Source: JAWQFO01 sp033436665
GTDB taxonomy: Bacteria; Pseudomonadota; Alphaproteobacteria; Rhodobacterales; Rhodobacteraceae
Length of the DNA: 64,000 nucleotides
Direction of reading: 5' to 3'
Assembly: GCF_033436665.1 (NCBI RefSeq)
Contig: NZ_JAWQFO010000001.1
Span: 310,001 to 374,000 of the forward strand
Below the pieces are notes generated by a model that was given only the letters and a program-made list of their open reading frames with translations, was not told where the DNA came from and did not search any database. Shown here piece after piece: positions 23,420-31,485 of the stretch (positions within the stretch are counted from its first letter, which is position 1; the number at the start of each line of letters is the position of its first letter). The translations under genes were made by a program, and so were the position numbers.

Positions 23420-24228
23420 GGCCCCTCCTCCGCACCGAAATGGATCGTCGCAAAGCGCGCGCCGTCGCGCCCGCAGCCGGCGGCGACATGTCCGATCACC
23501 CGGTCGCCGTGCGTCGCGAGAAACTTGTCGGCCTCCGCCGCACCGGGTCCCAGCACCTCGAACAGGTCCGTCACGATATCCGCGACGTCTGCCAGGGTGA
23601 GGTTGGCGTCGTAGAAATTGACATCGACCGAGCGGCGCGGGGTTCCGTGATCATCCACGGCAAGCACGGCAGGCGCTCCGGTACGGGTCGCGGCGTGTTT
23701 TGCCAGCGCCAGCAGCGACTCGCGCACGGCAGCGTCCGCGACTTCGCGCAGCAAGTCAGGGAGACAGGCCGCATCTCGCGCCCGGTAGTCCGACCGCAGA
23801 CAGTCACCGTCAGCGTTCCACTTGGCGGCCAAGAACACGAGGTCGGCGTCGCGCGGCGGCGGGGTGCTGAATTCCAGATAGACCTTCACGACATCGTCCC
23901 GACCGCCCTCTTCCGCGCCCGCGTGCAGATGCGCCGCCGCCCCGGCGAACGGGGTCAGCAGGCGGTGCGCCGCCGCCGGGGCCCCGAGAGAATCGAGAAA
24001 CCGTTTCAACCCGTCCCGCGGGTCGGGACCGAGCGCCGCCATAGGGATCGAATAAAGCCGCCGCCCGATCGAGGCCCGGTTGGAAGACAGCTTGACCGAC
24101 CGTTCCACGCCAAAACTGCGCGGCAGCCCTGTCATCGCCGTCTCGATCCGGCTCAGGGGCGATGCACCGCCCTGCATGGGGCGAGTCACGTCGACGCGAC
24201 CGGTCATGTCGTATGCGGCCCGCCCCAT
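23416..24228 (-). CDS. unrecognised protein of the large operon (first of a pair)
   Basis: A 270-residue soluble protein without a recognised family. I chose the ATG at 24226-24228 (MGRAAYDMTG), 4 nt after the stop of the adaptor gene. The longer in-frame extension would overlap that gene by about 200 nt. Visible features are a basic N-terminal third, VKVYLEFSTP, DLVFLAAKWNADGD, VDVNFYDANLTLADVADIV and the C-terminal FLATHGDRVIGHVAAG. It ends 4 nt into the next gene (GTGA). The strand pattern and C-terminal layout resemble the following protein. It lacks export signals. The function is unknown, but tight coupling ties it to the adaptor and radical SAM genes. Confidence 0.6.
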   Translation of the reverse strand: MGRAAYDMTGRVDVTRPMQGGASPLSRIETAMTGLPRSFGVERSVKLSSNRASIGRRLYSIPMAALGPDPRDGLKRFLDSLGAPAAAHRLLTPFAGAAAHLHAGAEEGGRDDVVKVYLEFSTPPPRDADLVFLAAKWNADGDCLRSDYRARDAACLPDLLREVADAAVRESLLALAKHAATRTGAPAVLAVDDHGTPRRSVDVNFYDANLTLADVADIVTDLFEVLGPGAAEADKFLATHGDRVIGHVAAGCGRDGARFATIHFGAEEGP

Positions 24229-24232
24229 CAAG

Positions 24233-25054
24233 TCACTCCGTCGCCGCGAGCGAGAATTCGACGTCGCAACGGTGCCCGGCCGGCAGCGTCCGGTCGGGAT
24301 TGTCGAGCCGCAGCCGGACACCGAAGGTGCCGCTGGCGGTATCGAATACGGTATCCACCACTTCCACGCGCGCAGGGTATTCGCCCGCCACCGGCGCGGC
24401 GGGGCGCACGATCGCCGCGTCGCCCGGTCGGACAAGCCCGTAAAGCTCGACCGGCATGAAGGTCTCGACGAAAAGCGGGTCGAGCTTTACGACTGTGACG
24501 ACGTAGGTGTCCTGGTGCACGAATTCGCCGGCCGCCAGCCGGCGCTCCTTCACGATGCCATCGATCGGGCTGCGAATCTGGTAGCGCTCCAGCAGCGCGT
24601 CCGCACGCGCGAGTTCGCGCCTGGCGAGTTCGAGTTCCATCCGCGCCTCGTTGAGAAGGCTGGAGGCCGCGACGCGCTCGGCCTCGATCTCCTGCATGGC
24701 GTCCTCGGTGGCGACGCCGCGGTCGCGCAGCGACTGGGTGCGCTGCATGCGCGCGTCGATCAGCTTGAGCCGCGCGGTCTGTGCCTCGATCCGCGCCATG
24801 TTCTCGGCCCGCAGCGCCACGACGTCGCGGGCGGCCCGCTCGACGCCGGAATCGACCCGCGCCACGACGTCTCCGGCCTGCACGACGTCGCCGCGCGCCA
24901 CGCTGACTTCCTCCAAGAGGCCCGATATGGCACTCCCGAGATTCACCACGACGGGCGGGTCCATCACGCAGTCGAAGGTCTCGGCCCCGCCGGGACCGGC
25001 TGCACAGAGCGCGAGCAGCACGATTGCGACGTTCGGGCGTTTCGGCATGGCCAT
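24233..25054 (-). CDS. periplasmic adaptor (HlyD/RND membrane-fusion) protein
   Basis: A 273-residue membrane-fusion-type protein. An N-terminal signal sequence (VAIVLLALCAAGPGGAETF) is followed by a split lipoyl/barrel-sandwich domain (GLLEEVSVARGDVVQAGDVVARVDSGVE, and later YQIRSPIDGIVKERRLAAGEFV). These flank a coiled-coil hairpin (residues about 70-150, QTARLKLIDARMQRTQSL to RRELARADALLER). A beta-barrel domain ends the protein. Such adaptors link inner-membrane pumps to outer-membrane channels. It starts 3 nt after the SecA-like gene, with AGGGGGA upstream. No RND pump or TolC gene is in the window, so its partner is presumably a component of this operon or encoded elsewhere. Confidence 0.82.
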   Translation of the reverse strand: MAMPKRPNVAIVLLALCAAGPGGAETFDCVMDPPVVVNLGSAISGLLEEVSVARGDVVQAGDVVARVDSGVERAARDVVALRAENMARIEAQTARLKLIDARMQRTQSLRDRGVATEDAMQEIEAERVAASSLLNEARMELELARRELARADALLERYQIRSPIDGIVKERRLAAGEFVHQDTYVVTVVKLDPLFVETFMPVELYGLVRPGDAAIVRPAAPVAGEYPARVEVVDTVFDTASGTFGVRLRLDNPDRTLPAGHRCDVEFSLAATE

Positions 25055-25057
25055 ATC

Positions 25058-27076
25058 CTATTCCCCCTGTCCGGACAGCGCCAGGATATCGCGCAGACTC
25101 TTGTCTGCCTCGAGAAGATCGCGGCGCATCCGGGCGTGGCGCTGCTCGACCTGCCGCTGCCGATGCCGGACGAGGAAACCGGCCGCGCCCTGCCCCAGCA
25201 TCGCCAGCACCGCGCGCGCGATCCGGCGCATCCCCGCCGCCCCGGCGCCCAGCATCGAATCGTCGCCCAGAGAAATGCAGGTGAAGACCCGGCCCGGGTC
25301 GCCCTGCCGGCCGCAGCGTCCGGCAAGCTGCAAGTCGACGCGCTGACTATCGTGGCGCTCGGACAGGATGACGGTCAGGCCGCCTGTCGCCGCCACCTCC
25401 GGTGGCAGTCGAATGTCGACGCCGCGGCCGGCCATGTTGGTTGCGACCGTCACCATCCCGCGCATCCCGGCGCGCGCGATCTTCTCGGCCTCCTCGGCGT
25501 CCTGCGACGCGCTCAGCACCTGGTGCGGCACGCCCGCGGCATCAAGCCGCCGGCTCGCCTCCTCGGCGCTGGCAACGGATTTCGTGCCCAGCAGCACCGG
25601 GTGCCCGCCCGCATGAAGCTCCGCGACAAGCGCGTCGATCGCGTCCCACTTGGCCGGAGTGCCGGAAAAGACCCGGTCGGTCTCGAAGCGCCGGCGGTCG
25701 GGCTTGTTGGTCGGCACGCGCACCACCGGCAGGCCGTAGACCGACCAGAATTCCCAGGCCGCGCCGCGCGCCGTGCCGGTCATCCCGGCGAGGGTCCGGT
25801 AGCGCCGGAAGAAGCGCTGGTAGGTCATGCGCGCCAGCGTCTCGTTCGCCGGCGTCGGCTCGAGCCCTTCTTTCAACTCGATCATCTGGTGCAGCCCGTC
25901 CGACCAGCTGCGGTCGGCCATGGTGCGCCCGGTGAACTCGTCGACGATCATCACCTTGCCGCCGCGCACGATGTAATGCTCGTCGAGCCGGAAGACATGG
26001 GCGGCCGCAAGCGCCTGGGTCACCGCGTGTTCGCGGATCACGGCCACGCGGAACGCGCCCTCGTCCTCCTCGGCCATCTCCTCGAGCCGGTCGCGCCCGG
26101 CTTCGGTCAGTTCGACGCTGTCTTGCGTCGGCGACAAGCGAAAGTCGCGCCGTTCGACCAGACTTGCCGCCGCCTCGCGCGCACGCTCGAAGAGAGCCAG
26201 ATCTACCGTGTCGCGCCCCTGGCGCGAGATCAGCAGCGGTGTACGCGCCTCGTCGATCATGACGCTGTCGGCTTCGTCGACGATGGCGACATGCAGACCA
26301 CGCAGGCGCAGCTCGGCCATCTCGGCGCCGCCTTCCAAAAGGGCAAGCTTGCGCCGCAGGTTGCCCGGCTTGTCGCGCAGCACGATGCGGTCGCGCAGGT
26401 AGTCGAAAGCGATCTCCTTGTTGGTGCCGTAGACCACGTCGGCGGCGTAGACGGCGCGGCGCTCGTGCGGCGTCTGGCCCGGCTGAACGATACCGACGCC
26501 AAGCCCGAGCCAGTGGTAAAGCGGCCCCATCTCCTCGCCGTCGCGCCTGGCGAGATAGTCGTTCGAGGTGATGACATGGACCGGTCGGCCGGCCAGCGCG
26601 TGGGCGGCGGCAACGAGAACGGCGGTCAGCGTCTTGCCTTCGCCGGTGCGCATCTCGGCCACCGCGCCGCGCGCCATTGCGTAGGCGCCGCGGACCTGCA
26701 CGTCATAGTGGCGGATGCCGAGCGTCCGGAAGGCGGCCTCGCGCACCAGAGCAAAGGCGCGGACCAGGGGCGTGCCCGAAAGCGTCTCCTGACGGCGCAA
26801 TGCGGTGCGCACGCGCGCAACTCTATTGTGGAGGTCGGCGTCGCTCAATCGCTCCAAAGCCGCGCCCTCTGCCGCGACCCGGGCCACGAAACGGCGCGCA
26901 CCCCCGCATCTCGTCCGCGCCAGCGCCGAGGTCAGCGGCGCGCCAAGACGCCTCGCCGAGCGGTCGAGCCTGCTGTCGTAGGCCTCGCTTCTTTCGGCAT
27001 AGACTTCCGCCAACAACCGCCGCCCGTCGCGCCCCGCGAGCGTGGGCGCAGGCTGGTGCAACACCGCCTCAGACAT
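25058..27076 (-). CDS. shortened SecA-like translocation ATPase
   Basis: A 672-residue SecA paralogue. The ATG at 27074-27076 overlaps the stop of the M50/HlyD gene by 8 nt. Motor motifs are Walker A MRTGEGKT (142-149), ITSNDYLARRD, YGTNKEIAFDYLRD, Walker B/DEAD VDEADSVMIDEARTPLLIS, IVDEFTGRTM, AGMTGTA, NMAGRGVDIRLP and LAGRCGRQGDPG. The preprotein cross-linking region sits between the DEAD box and VDEFTGR. Housekeeping SecA is around 900 residues. This protein ends shortly after the second ATPase lobe and lacks most of the helical scaffold/wing domains and the zinc-binding SecB-docking tail. It is therefore a specialised accessory motor, probably for the giant protein next door (inference). 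Confidence 0.88.
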   Translation of the reverse strand: MSEAVLHQPAPTLAGRDGRRLLAEVYAERSEAYDSRLDRSARRLGAPLTSALARTRCGGARRFVARVAAEGAALERLSDADLHNRVARVRTALRRQETLSGTPLVRAFALVREAAFRTLGIRHYDVQVRGAYAMARGAVAEMRTGEGKTLTAVLVAAAHALAGRPVHVITSNDYLARRDGEEMGPLYHWLGLGVGIVQPGQTPHERRAVYAADVVYGTNKEIAFDYLRDRIVLRDKPGNLRRKLALLEGGAEMAELRLRGLHVAIVDEADSVMIDEARTPLLISRQGRDTVDLALFERAREAAASLVERRDFRLSPTQDSVELTEAGRDRLEEMAEEDEGAFRVAVIREHAVTQALAAAHVFRLDEHYIVRGGKVMIVDEFTGRTMADRSWSDGLHQMIELKEGLEPTPANETLARMTYQRFFRRYRTLAGMTGTARGAAWEFWSVYGLPVVRVPTNKPDRRRFETDRVFSGTPAKWDAIDALVAELHAGGHPVLLGTKSVASAEEASRRLDAAGVPHQVLSASQDAEEAEKIARAGMRGMVTVATNMAGRGVDIRLPPEVAATGGLTVILSERHDSQRVDLQLAGRCGRQGDPGRVFTCISLGDDSMLGAGAAGMRRIARAVLAMLGQGAAGFLVRHRQRQVEQRHARMRRDLLEADKSLRDILALSGQGE

Positions 27077-29210
27077 TGAACCGCGCCAGGAAAAGCTGGC
27101 GCACGGTGCGCCAGAGCCGGGGAGCGACGGGTTCCCAGCCGTGATCGAAGCGCACGTAGACACGTTCGCCGACGAGGGATACCGGGTGCGGCGCGCGGAG
27201 TGCGAGTTCGAACTGGAAGGCGACGTCGAAGGCGCGCAGCCGTTCGGGATCGGCCGGGTCGACCACGAAAGGACCGCCGCCGCCGTCCGCGGCCAGCGCG
27301 CGGCTCGGCAGGCGTGCGGCACCGCCCGGCGTCTCGCGCAGAATACGAGCCGCGTGAACGGTTCCGAGGTCGCTGGCGAACCGCACGGCCACCGCCTCGG
27401 TGCGCGACAGGACGAGGTCCGCATCCGCCTGCGGGACCGCGACCCTCAGCTTCAGCGGGCGCTCGTTGACAAGATAGCCGACCAGATCGCCCTGCGTCAG
27501 GAAACGCCCCGGCGAATCCTCGGCCAGCGGCAGCACCGCCAGACCATCCGAGGGGGCGCTCACCGTTAGCGCCTCGGCCTTGGCCCGGGCCAGCGCCAGC
27601 CGGCTTTCGAGATGCGCGACCTGCGCGCGCAGCACGTCCTCCTGCACGCGATCGAGCACGAGCACCGAGTTGAGCCGCAGGCGCATCTCGTCGAGGCGCG
27701 CGGCGATCAGATCGGTCTCGGCGGACAGCGATGGTTCCTCAAGCGCCAGCACATCGCCTCCCGCGGTCACCGCGCCGGGCTGCGTGTGGCTCACGAAGCC
27801 GTCGGCCCCGGCACGCAGCACCTGCTCTTCCTCAAGCCAGACCACGCCCTGCGCCACCGAGCCGTAGGGGATCGGCAGCAGGAAGGCTGCGACGCCCAAG
27901 GCCGCGGCGGTGGTGCCGACGACGCCCAACGCGCGGGCGCGCCGACGCCGAAGCTTGGCGCTGGTCATCACGAACCAGATCCCCTTGACCAGCGGCAGCA
28001 CCAACGCATTGGCGACGGCCCAGATCGCCAGCATTACCCCGATGAAAAAGAACTTCGAGGCCACGAAAAGAGAAATCGTGATCGAGATGAAGATGCGATA
28101 GAGAAAGGCGGCGACGGCGTAGACCACGAACCACCCCCGCTCGCCGCGCGCGGTCACCGGGCTTTCGGCTTCATGCTTGCCGAAGGCGTAGCGCTGCGCG
28201 AGATAGCCGAGATAGGCGTTCGAGCGGCTTCCGAGGTTTGGAATCTCGATGAGATCGCTGAGCACGAAGTAGCCGTCGAACCGCAGCAGCGGGTTGCCGT
28301 TGAAAAACAGCGTCGAGATGCCGCCGACAAGCATGACGTTGAAGGCGAAGGCCCGGGCGATCCCGGGCTCGGCGTTGAGCCAGAACACCAGCGCAAGTGC
28401 GGCCAGCGCCAGTTCGACCATGATCCCGGCCCCGGCGACGACCGCCCGGCGCCGCTTGCTGGCGAAGGCTGACGAGGCCGAGGCGTCGACGTACGGCACC
28501 GGAATCAACACCAGCAGCATGACGCCGATCTCGTGCACCTCGCCGCCCCAGACCTTGGTGGCATAGGCATGGCCCAACTCGTGCACCGCTTTCACCAGCG
28601 GATAGGCCAGCAAGGCCAGGAACAGGTTCTCGACGGTGAGCACCCGGTCGACAAGGCCGCCGGTGACTTCCGTCCAGTGCAGCACCAGCAGGGTTGCGCC
28701 CCAGGTGACAACGGCAAGCCAAAGAAGGAGCCCCCAGATCGTGAAGACGGGCCGCGCCAGCCACACGGTGCGGTCGAGAAAGGTATTCGGATCAAGCAGC
28801 GGAAACCGCATCGCCAGAGGATTTCGGATCTTCTGGACCAAGCTGCGCCGGGCCTGGCTTTCGGCGCGCCGCGCGATCTCGTCGAGGTCGGGCGGCGTCT
28901 CGCCGGCGATCAGATCCGAGCGGTGCAGCTGGGACAGCAGGCGGATCACCTCGTCCTGGGTCGGCGGGTCGTCCGGAAAACGCTCGCAGGCGATTTCCCA
29001 CAATGCGGCGACGCTGCGGCGTCCGTCCATCAGGTTCAGGATCAGGTTGCCGCTGGGCGATATCCGGTGGAAGCGGCCGTTGTGGTGATCCTGCACGACA
29101 TACCAGATGCCGCCCCGGAACATCTGGCGGTGGATCTCGACATGGCTGCGCAGGCGCAGGCGCAGGTCGGCGACCCTGTACCAATCCGAGGACAAGAACT
29201 GCGTCGCCAT
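27069..29210 (-). CDS. PqqD-like / M50 site-2 protease / HlyD-type membrane fusion
   Basis: A 713-residue polytopic membrane protein with three parts. Residues about 25-105 resemble a PqqD-type peptide-binding domain (GGIWYVVQDHHNGRFHRISP, LMDGRRSVAALWE). Residues about 150-420 form an M50 site-2 protease core: zinc motif HELGH at 210-214 in a membrane helix, and a later ligand Asp in NPLLRFDGYF (about 312). From about 430 a further helix leads to a HlyD/lipoyl-type periplasmic part (VLRAGADGFVSHTQPGAVTAGGDVLALEEP, a coiled coil, then DGLAVLPLAEDSPGRFLTQGDLV). The ATG at 29208-29210 is 7 nt after the previous stop; an upstream in-frame start would overlap it. Fusion of a substrate-binding domain, a protease and an adaptor suggests substrate cleavage coupled to export. 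Confidence 0.85.
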   Translation of the reverse strand: MATQFLSSDWYRVADLRLRLRSHVEIHRQMFRGGIWYVVQDHHNGRFHRISPSGNLILNLMDGRRSVAALWEIACERFPDDPPTQDEVIRLLSQLHRSDLIAGETPPDLDEIARRAESQARRSLVQKIRNPLAMRFPLLDPNTFLDRTVWLARPVFTIWGLLLWLAVVTWGATLLVLHWTEVTGGLVDRVLTVENLFLALLAYPLVKAVHELGHAYATKVWGGEVHEIGVMLLVLIPVPYVDASASSAFASKRRRAVVAGAGIMVELALAALALVFWLNAEPGIARAFAFNVMLVGGISTLFFNGNPLLRFDGYFVLSDLIEIPNLGSRSNAYLGYLAQRYAFGKHEAESPVTARGERGWFVVYAVAAFLYRIFISITISLFVASKFFFIGVMLAIWAVANALVLPLVKGIWFVMTSAKLRRRRARALGVVGTTAAALGVAAFLLPIPYGSVAQGVVWLEEEQVLRAGADGFVSHTQPGAVTAGGDVLALEEPSLSAETDLIAARLDEMRLRLNSVLVLDRVQEDVLRAQVAHLESRLALARAKAEALTVSAPSDGLAVLPLAEDSPGRFLTQGDLVGYLVNERPLKLRVAVPQADADLVLSRTEAVAVRFASDLGTVHAARILRETPGGAARLPSRALAADGGGGPFVVDPADPERLRAFDVAFQFELALRAPHPVSLVGERVYVRFDHGWEPVAPRLWRTVRQLFLARFNV

Positions 29211-29217
29211 CGTTCCG

Positions 29218-31086
29218 TCACCACTCCAGCCAGCGCCAGGTCCAGATCCGCGCCCAGTCGAGCGCGGGCTTGGTCCAGATCGCGATGCGGCGCCGACGGT
29301 CGATGTCGATCTTCGCGGCCCCTTCCATCCCTGGGCGCAGGCGTGCGGCCTCACCGGTCAGCGCCGCCTCGACCCGGAAAGTCGTGCGCCCGTCCGCATA
29401 CTCCGCGACGGGCGTGATCTTTTCGACCCGGATCGGGAAGGGCTCGTTCGGCAGGGCGGACACAAGCAGCGTGCCGGTCTGGCCGACGGCGACATCCGCG
29501 ATCTGGCGCTCGTCCACGCTGAGCACGACGCGGTATGCGTCGAGCGGCGCCACCTCGAGCAGTACCTCGCCGCGCCGCACCGCCGCCCCGACCGACTGGC
29601 TGAGATCGCCCGAGACCACCAGCCCGTCGAACGGTGCCGTCAGGCGCACCCGTTTGAGTTGGGCGTCGAAAAGCCCGATCTGCGCATCGGTCTGGGCGAT
29701 CTGGGTCTGCTTGATGCGCGCCTCGGCGCGGTCGCGCTCGGCGATGGCGCCTTCGTACTCCAACTCGATCCGCTGCCGCGCCGTGACCAGCCGCAGCCGT
29801 TCGAGCGCGAGGTCGCGATCGTCCATCCGCACCAGCAGATCGCCCTCCGACACCCGGTCGCCGGCCCGCACCGGCGCTTCGGCGACGTAGCCGTCATAGG
29901 CCGCCACCACCGCGCGACGCACCGAGCCCTCGACGGAGGCATCGGCCGAAACCCTGTAATCGGCCATGGCGAAATAGCAGAACGCGGCCAAGGCGAGCCC
30001 TGCCAGAACCGTCAGCTTGTAGCCGACGCGGCCGGGACCGAGCAGGCGCCGGGCCTGCGCGCCAACGGCCACGGCGAGCTTGGTGACAAGCCAGCGGTCG
30101 TTCTGGCGCTTTTCCTCGAGGATCGGTGCAAGCGTGGTGGCGATGGCCTCGAGCGTTTCGGCCTCGGCGGCATCGAACGGCCGGCCTTGCGGGCGCTCCA
30201 GCGTCACTGCGCCGATGTAGCGATCAACGGCGTAAAGCGGGACGGTCAGAACATGGGCCACGGCCTGCGCCCGTGCCAGCGCCGCGGCGGCGTTCGCGGC
30301 GATCACCTCGGTATCGGCTGCGGGCGGATGCATGACCACGGTCCTCTGGTCGATGGCTTCGTCCATCGCGGCACTCAGCTGCCGCGCGAGGTTCATCCGC
30401 TTGCCGAATTGCGCCGTGTGCGAGATCGCCCGAACCTGGGACCGCCCGAAGCGGCGCGTGCCGATGGCGACCCGGTCACAGCCGAAGCGCTGCGCCAGAT
30501 CGGTGCAGGCCGCCCGGCAGGCAGCCTCGAAGCCTTCGGTCTCGGCAGCCGCCACGACAACATGCAGCGCATGGCCCACGGTCGCCATCCGGGCGCGCTC
30601 GACCCCGGCCGCCTCGCCCCGCATCAGGTCGCTCAGCCACGCGCTGCCCCATTGCAGGCGGCGCATGGCAGTGCGCACCGCACCGTCACCGGCGTCGGCC
30701 ACCTCAGCCGCGCAAACCGCGCCCGCGACACCGTCAAGCACGACCGGAACCGCCAGAGCCGTCGCCCCCGCTCCATCCGCACCGGCGCGGACCACACCGC
30801 GCCGGCTTTCGAAAGCGGCCGCCGCGGCAGCGGCGACATTGCCGTCCGGAACCCGGTTGGCCGGCCACCCGGCGATCCGCGCAGGCGGCCCGCCTTCCTC
30901 TGGCGGGACCATTACGCAAACCACCGCAGCGCCGCCGAGCTGGCCCGCCATGAGTGCGCACCAGTGACCGGCGGCCTCGGTCATGCTTTCAGCCGTCGTC
31001 AGCCGGCGCCAGGCCGCCGCATCGAGAAAATCGGGCCGTCCGTTCGGCGCCGCGACGTCGCCCGGGTTCTTGACGTCGCCGTCCAT
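29218..31086 (-). CDS. GAF-domain / HlyD-type membrane fusion protein
   Basis: A 622-residue protein. A cytoplasmic N-terminal half contains a degenerate GAF-like region (about 35-155) and a clearer GAF domain (about 168-325: FEAACRAACTDLAQRFGCDRVAIG, HVLTVPLYAVDRYIGAVTLERP, EAETLEAIATTLAPILEE). One membrane helix (about 355-375) follows. The periplasmic HlyD-type adaptor has RAVVAAYDGYVAEAPVRAGDRVSEGDLLVRMDD, a short coiled coil and RLTAPFDGLVVSGDLSQSVGAAVRRGEVLLEV, then a beta-barrel domain. GAF domains bind small ligands, so export may be gated by a cytoplasmic signal. It starts 1 nt after the DUF3467 gene. Confidence 0.85.
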   Translation of the reverse strand: MDGDVKNPGDVAAPNGRPDFLDAAAWRRLTTAESMTEAAGHWCALMAGQLGGAAVVCVMVPPEEGGPPARIAGWPANRVPDGNVAAAAAAAFESRRGVVRAGADGAGATALAVPVVLDGVAGAVCAAEVADAGDGAVRTAMRRLQWGSAWLSDLMRGEAAGVERARMATVGHALHVVVAAAETEGFEAACRAACTDLAQRFGCDRVAIGTRRFGRSQVRAISHTAQFGKRMNLARQLSAAMDEAIDQRTVVMHPPAADTEVIAANAAAALARAQAVAHVLTVPLYAVDRYIGAVTLERPQGRPFDAAEAETLEAIATTLAPILEEKRQNDRWLVTKLAVAVGAQARRLLGPGRVGYKLTVLAGLALAAFCYFAMADYRVSADASVEGSVRRAVVAAYDGYVAEAPVRAGDRVSEGDLLVRMDDRDLALERLRLVTARQRIELEYEGAIAERDRAEARIKQTQIAQTDAQIGLFDAQLKRVRLTAPFDGLVVSGDLSQSVGAAVRRGEVLLEVAPLDAYRVVLSVDERQIADVAVGQTGTLLVSALPNEPFPIRVEKITPVAEYADGRTTFRVEAALTGEAARLRPGMEGAAKIDIDRRRRIAIWTKPALDWARIWTWRWLEW

Positions 31087-31087
31087 C

Positions 31088-31402
31088 TCAGGTGTCGAGC
31101 GACAGCGCTCCGTGGCGCTGCTCGTACTCGCGCAGCACGTTGTTCAGAATGGTGCTCATGCGCTTGGCCGCGAGGGGCGTGAGGATCAGCCGGTTGGTCA
31201 GGTCCACTTCCATCGGACCACCCGCTTGCACGTTCCACGTGCGGTTGGTGCCAAAAAACAGTTCGACCTGCTCACGGGTCCCCTGGATGTTCACGACGTT
31301 GGCGAAGTTCGTCGCCATCTTCGTGTCATCCCACTGGATCTGCGAGGCTTTCCGTTCGTCCCCGTTACGCTTTGCCTCGGAAGTGTCCTGCCCGTCCGCC
31401 AT
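31088..31402 (-). CDS. DUF3467-family small protein
   Basis: A 104-residue soluble protein starting at the ATG 31400-31402, with GGGGG upstream. A GTG 45 nt further up is less likely. The core matches DUF3467: FANVVNIQGTREQVELFFGTN, then PMEVDLTNRLILTPLAAKRM and STILNNVLREYEQRHG. The family has no established biochemical role. It is the first gene after the giant protein (83 nt) and is separated by a single base from the GAF-HlyD gene, so it heads the export operon. A chaperone or pilot for the substrate is one possibility (inference). Confidence 0.85.
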   Translation of the reverse strand: MADGQDTSEAKRNGDERKASQIQWDDTKMATNFANVVNIQGTREQVELFFGTNRTWNVQAGGPMEVDLTNRLILTPLAAKRMSTILNNVLREYEQRHGALSLDT

Positions 31403-31462
31403 TCGATACGCCCCCAAACCGTTCGATCGCGGCGCGAAATGCGCCACGATCAGCTAACCACA

Positions 31463-31482
31463 CTTGGGCCCTTCAGGCCAAG
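31463..31482 (-). terminator. hairpin between the giant gene and the export operon
   Basis: On the minus strand CTTGGCC-TGAAG-GGCCCAAG forms a 7-bp stem with one bulged base, beginning 3 nt after the giant gene's stop. No U-tract follows. It may act as an attenuator or as an RNA 3'-end stabiliser that separates the levels of the giant message from the downstream genes. Confidence 0.4.
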
Positions 31483-31485
31483 ACT

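Noticed and set aside
24080..27079. 999-codon open frame on the plus strand
   Set aside because: It lies antisense to the adaptor and SecA-like genes, which have clear family motifs. The frame is open because the GC-rich codon bias of the real genes avoids stops in the complementary frame. Its translation has no family resemblance.
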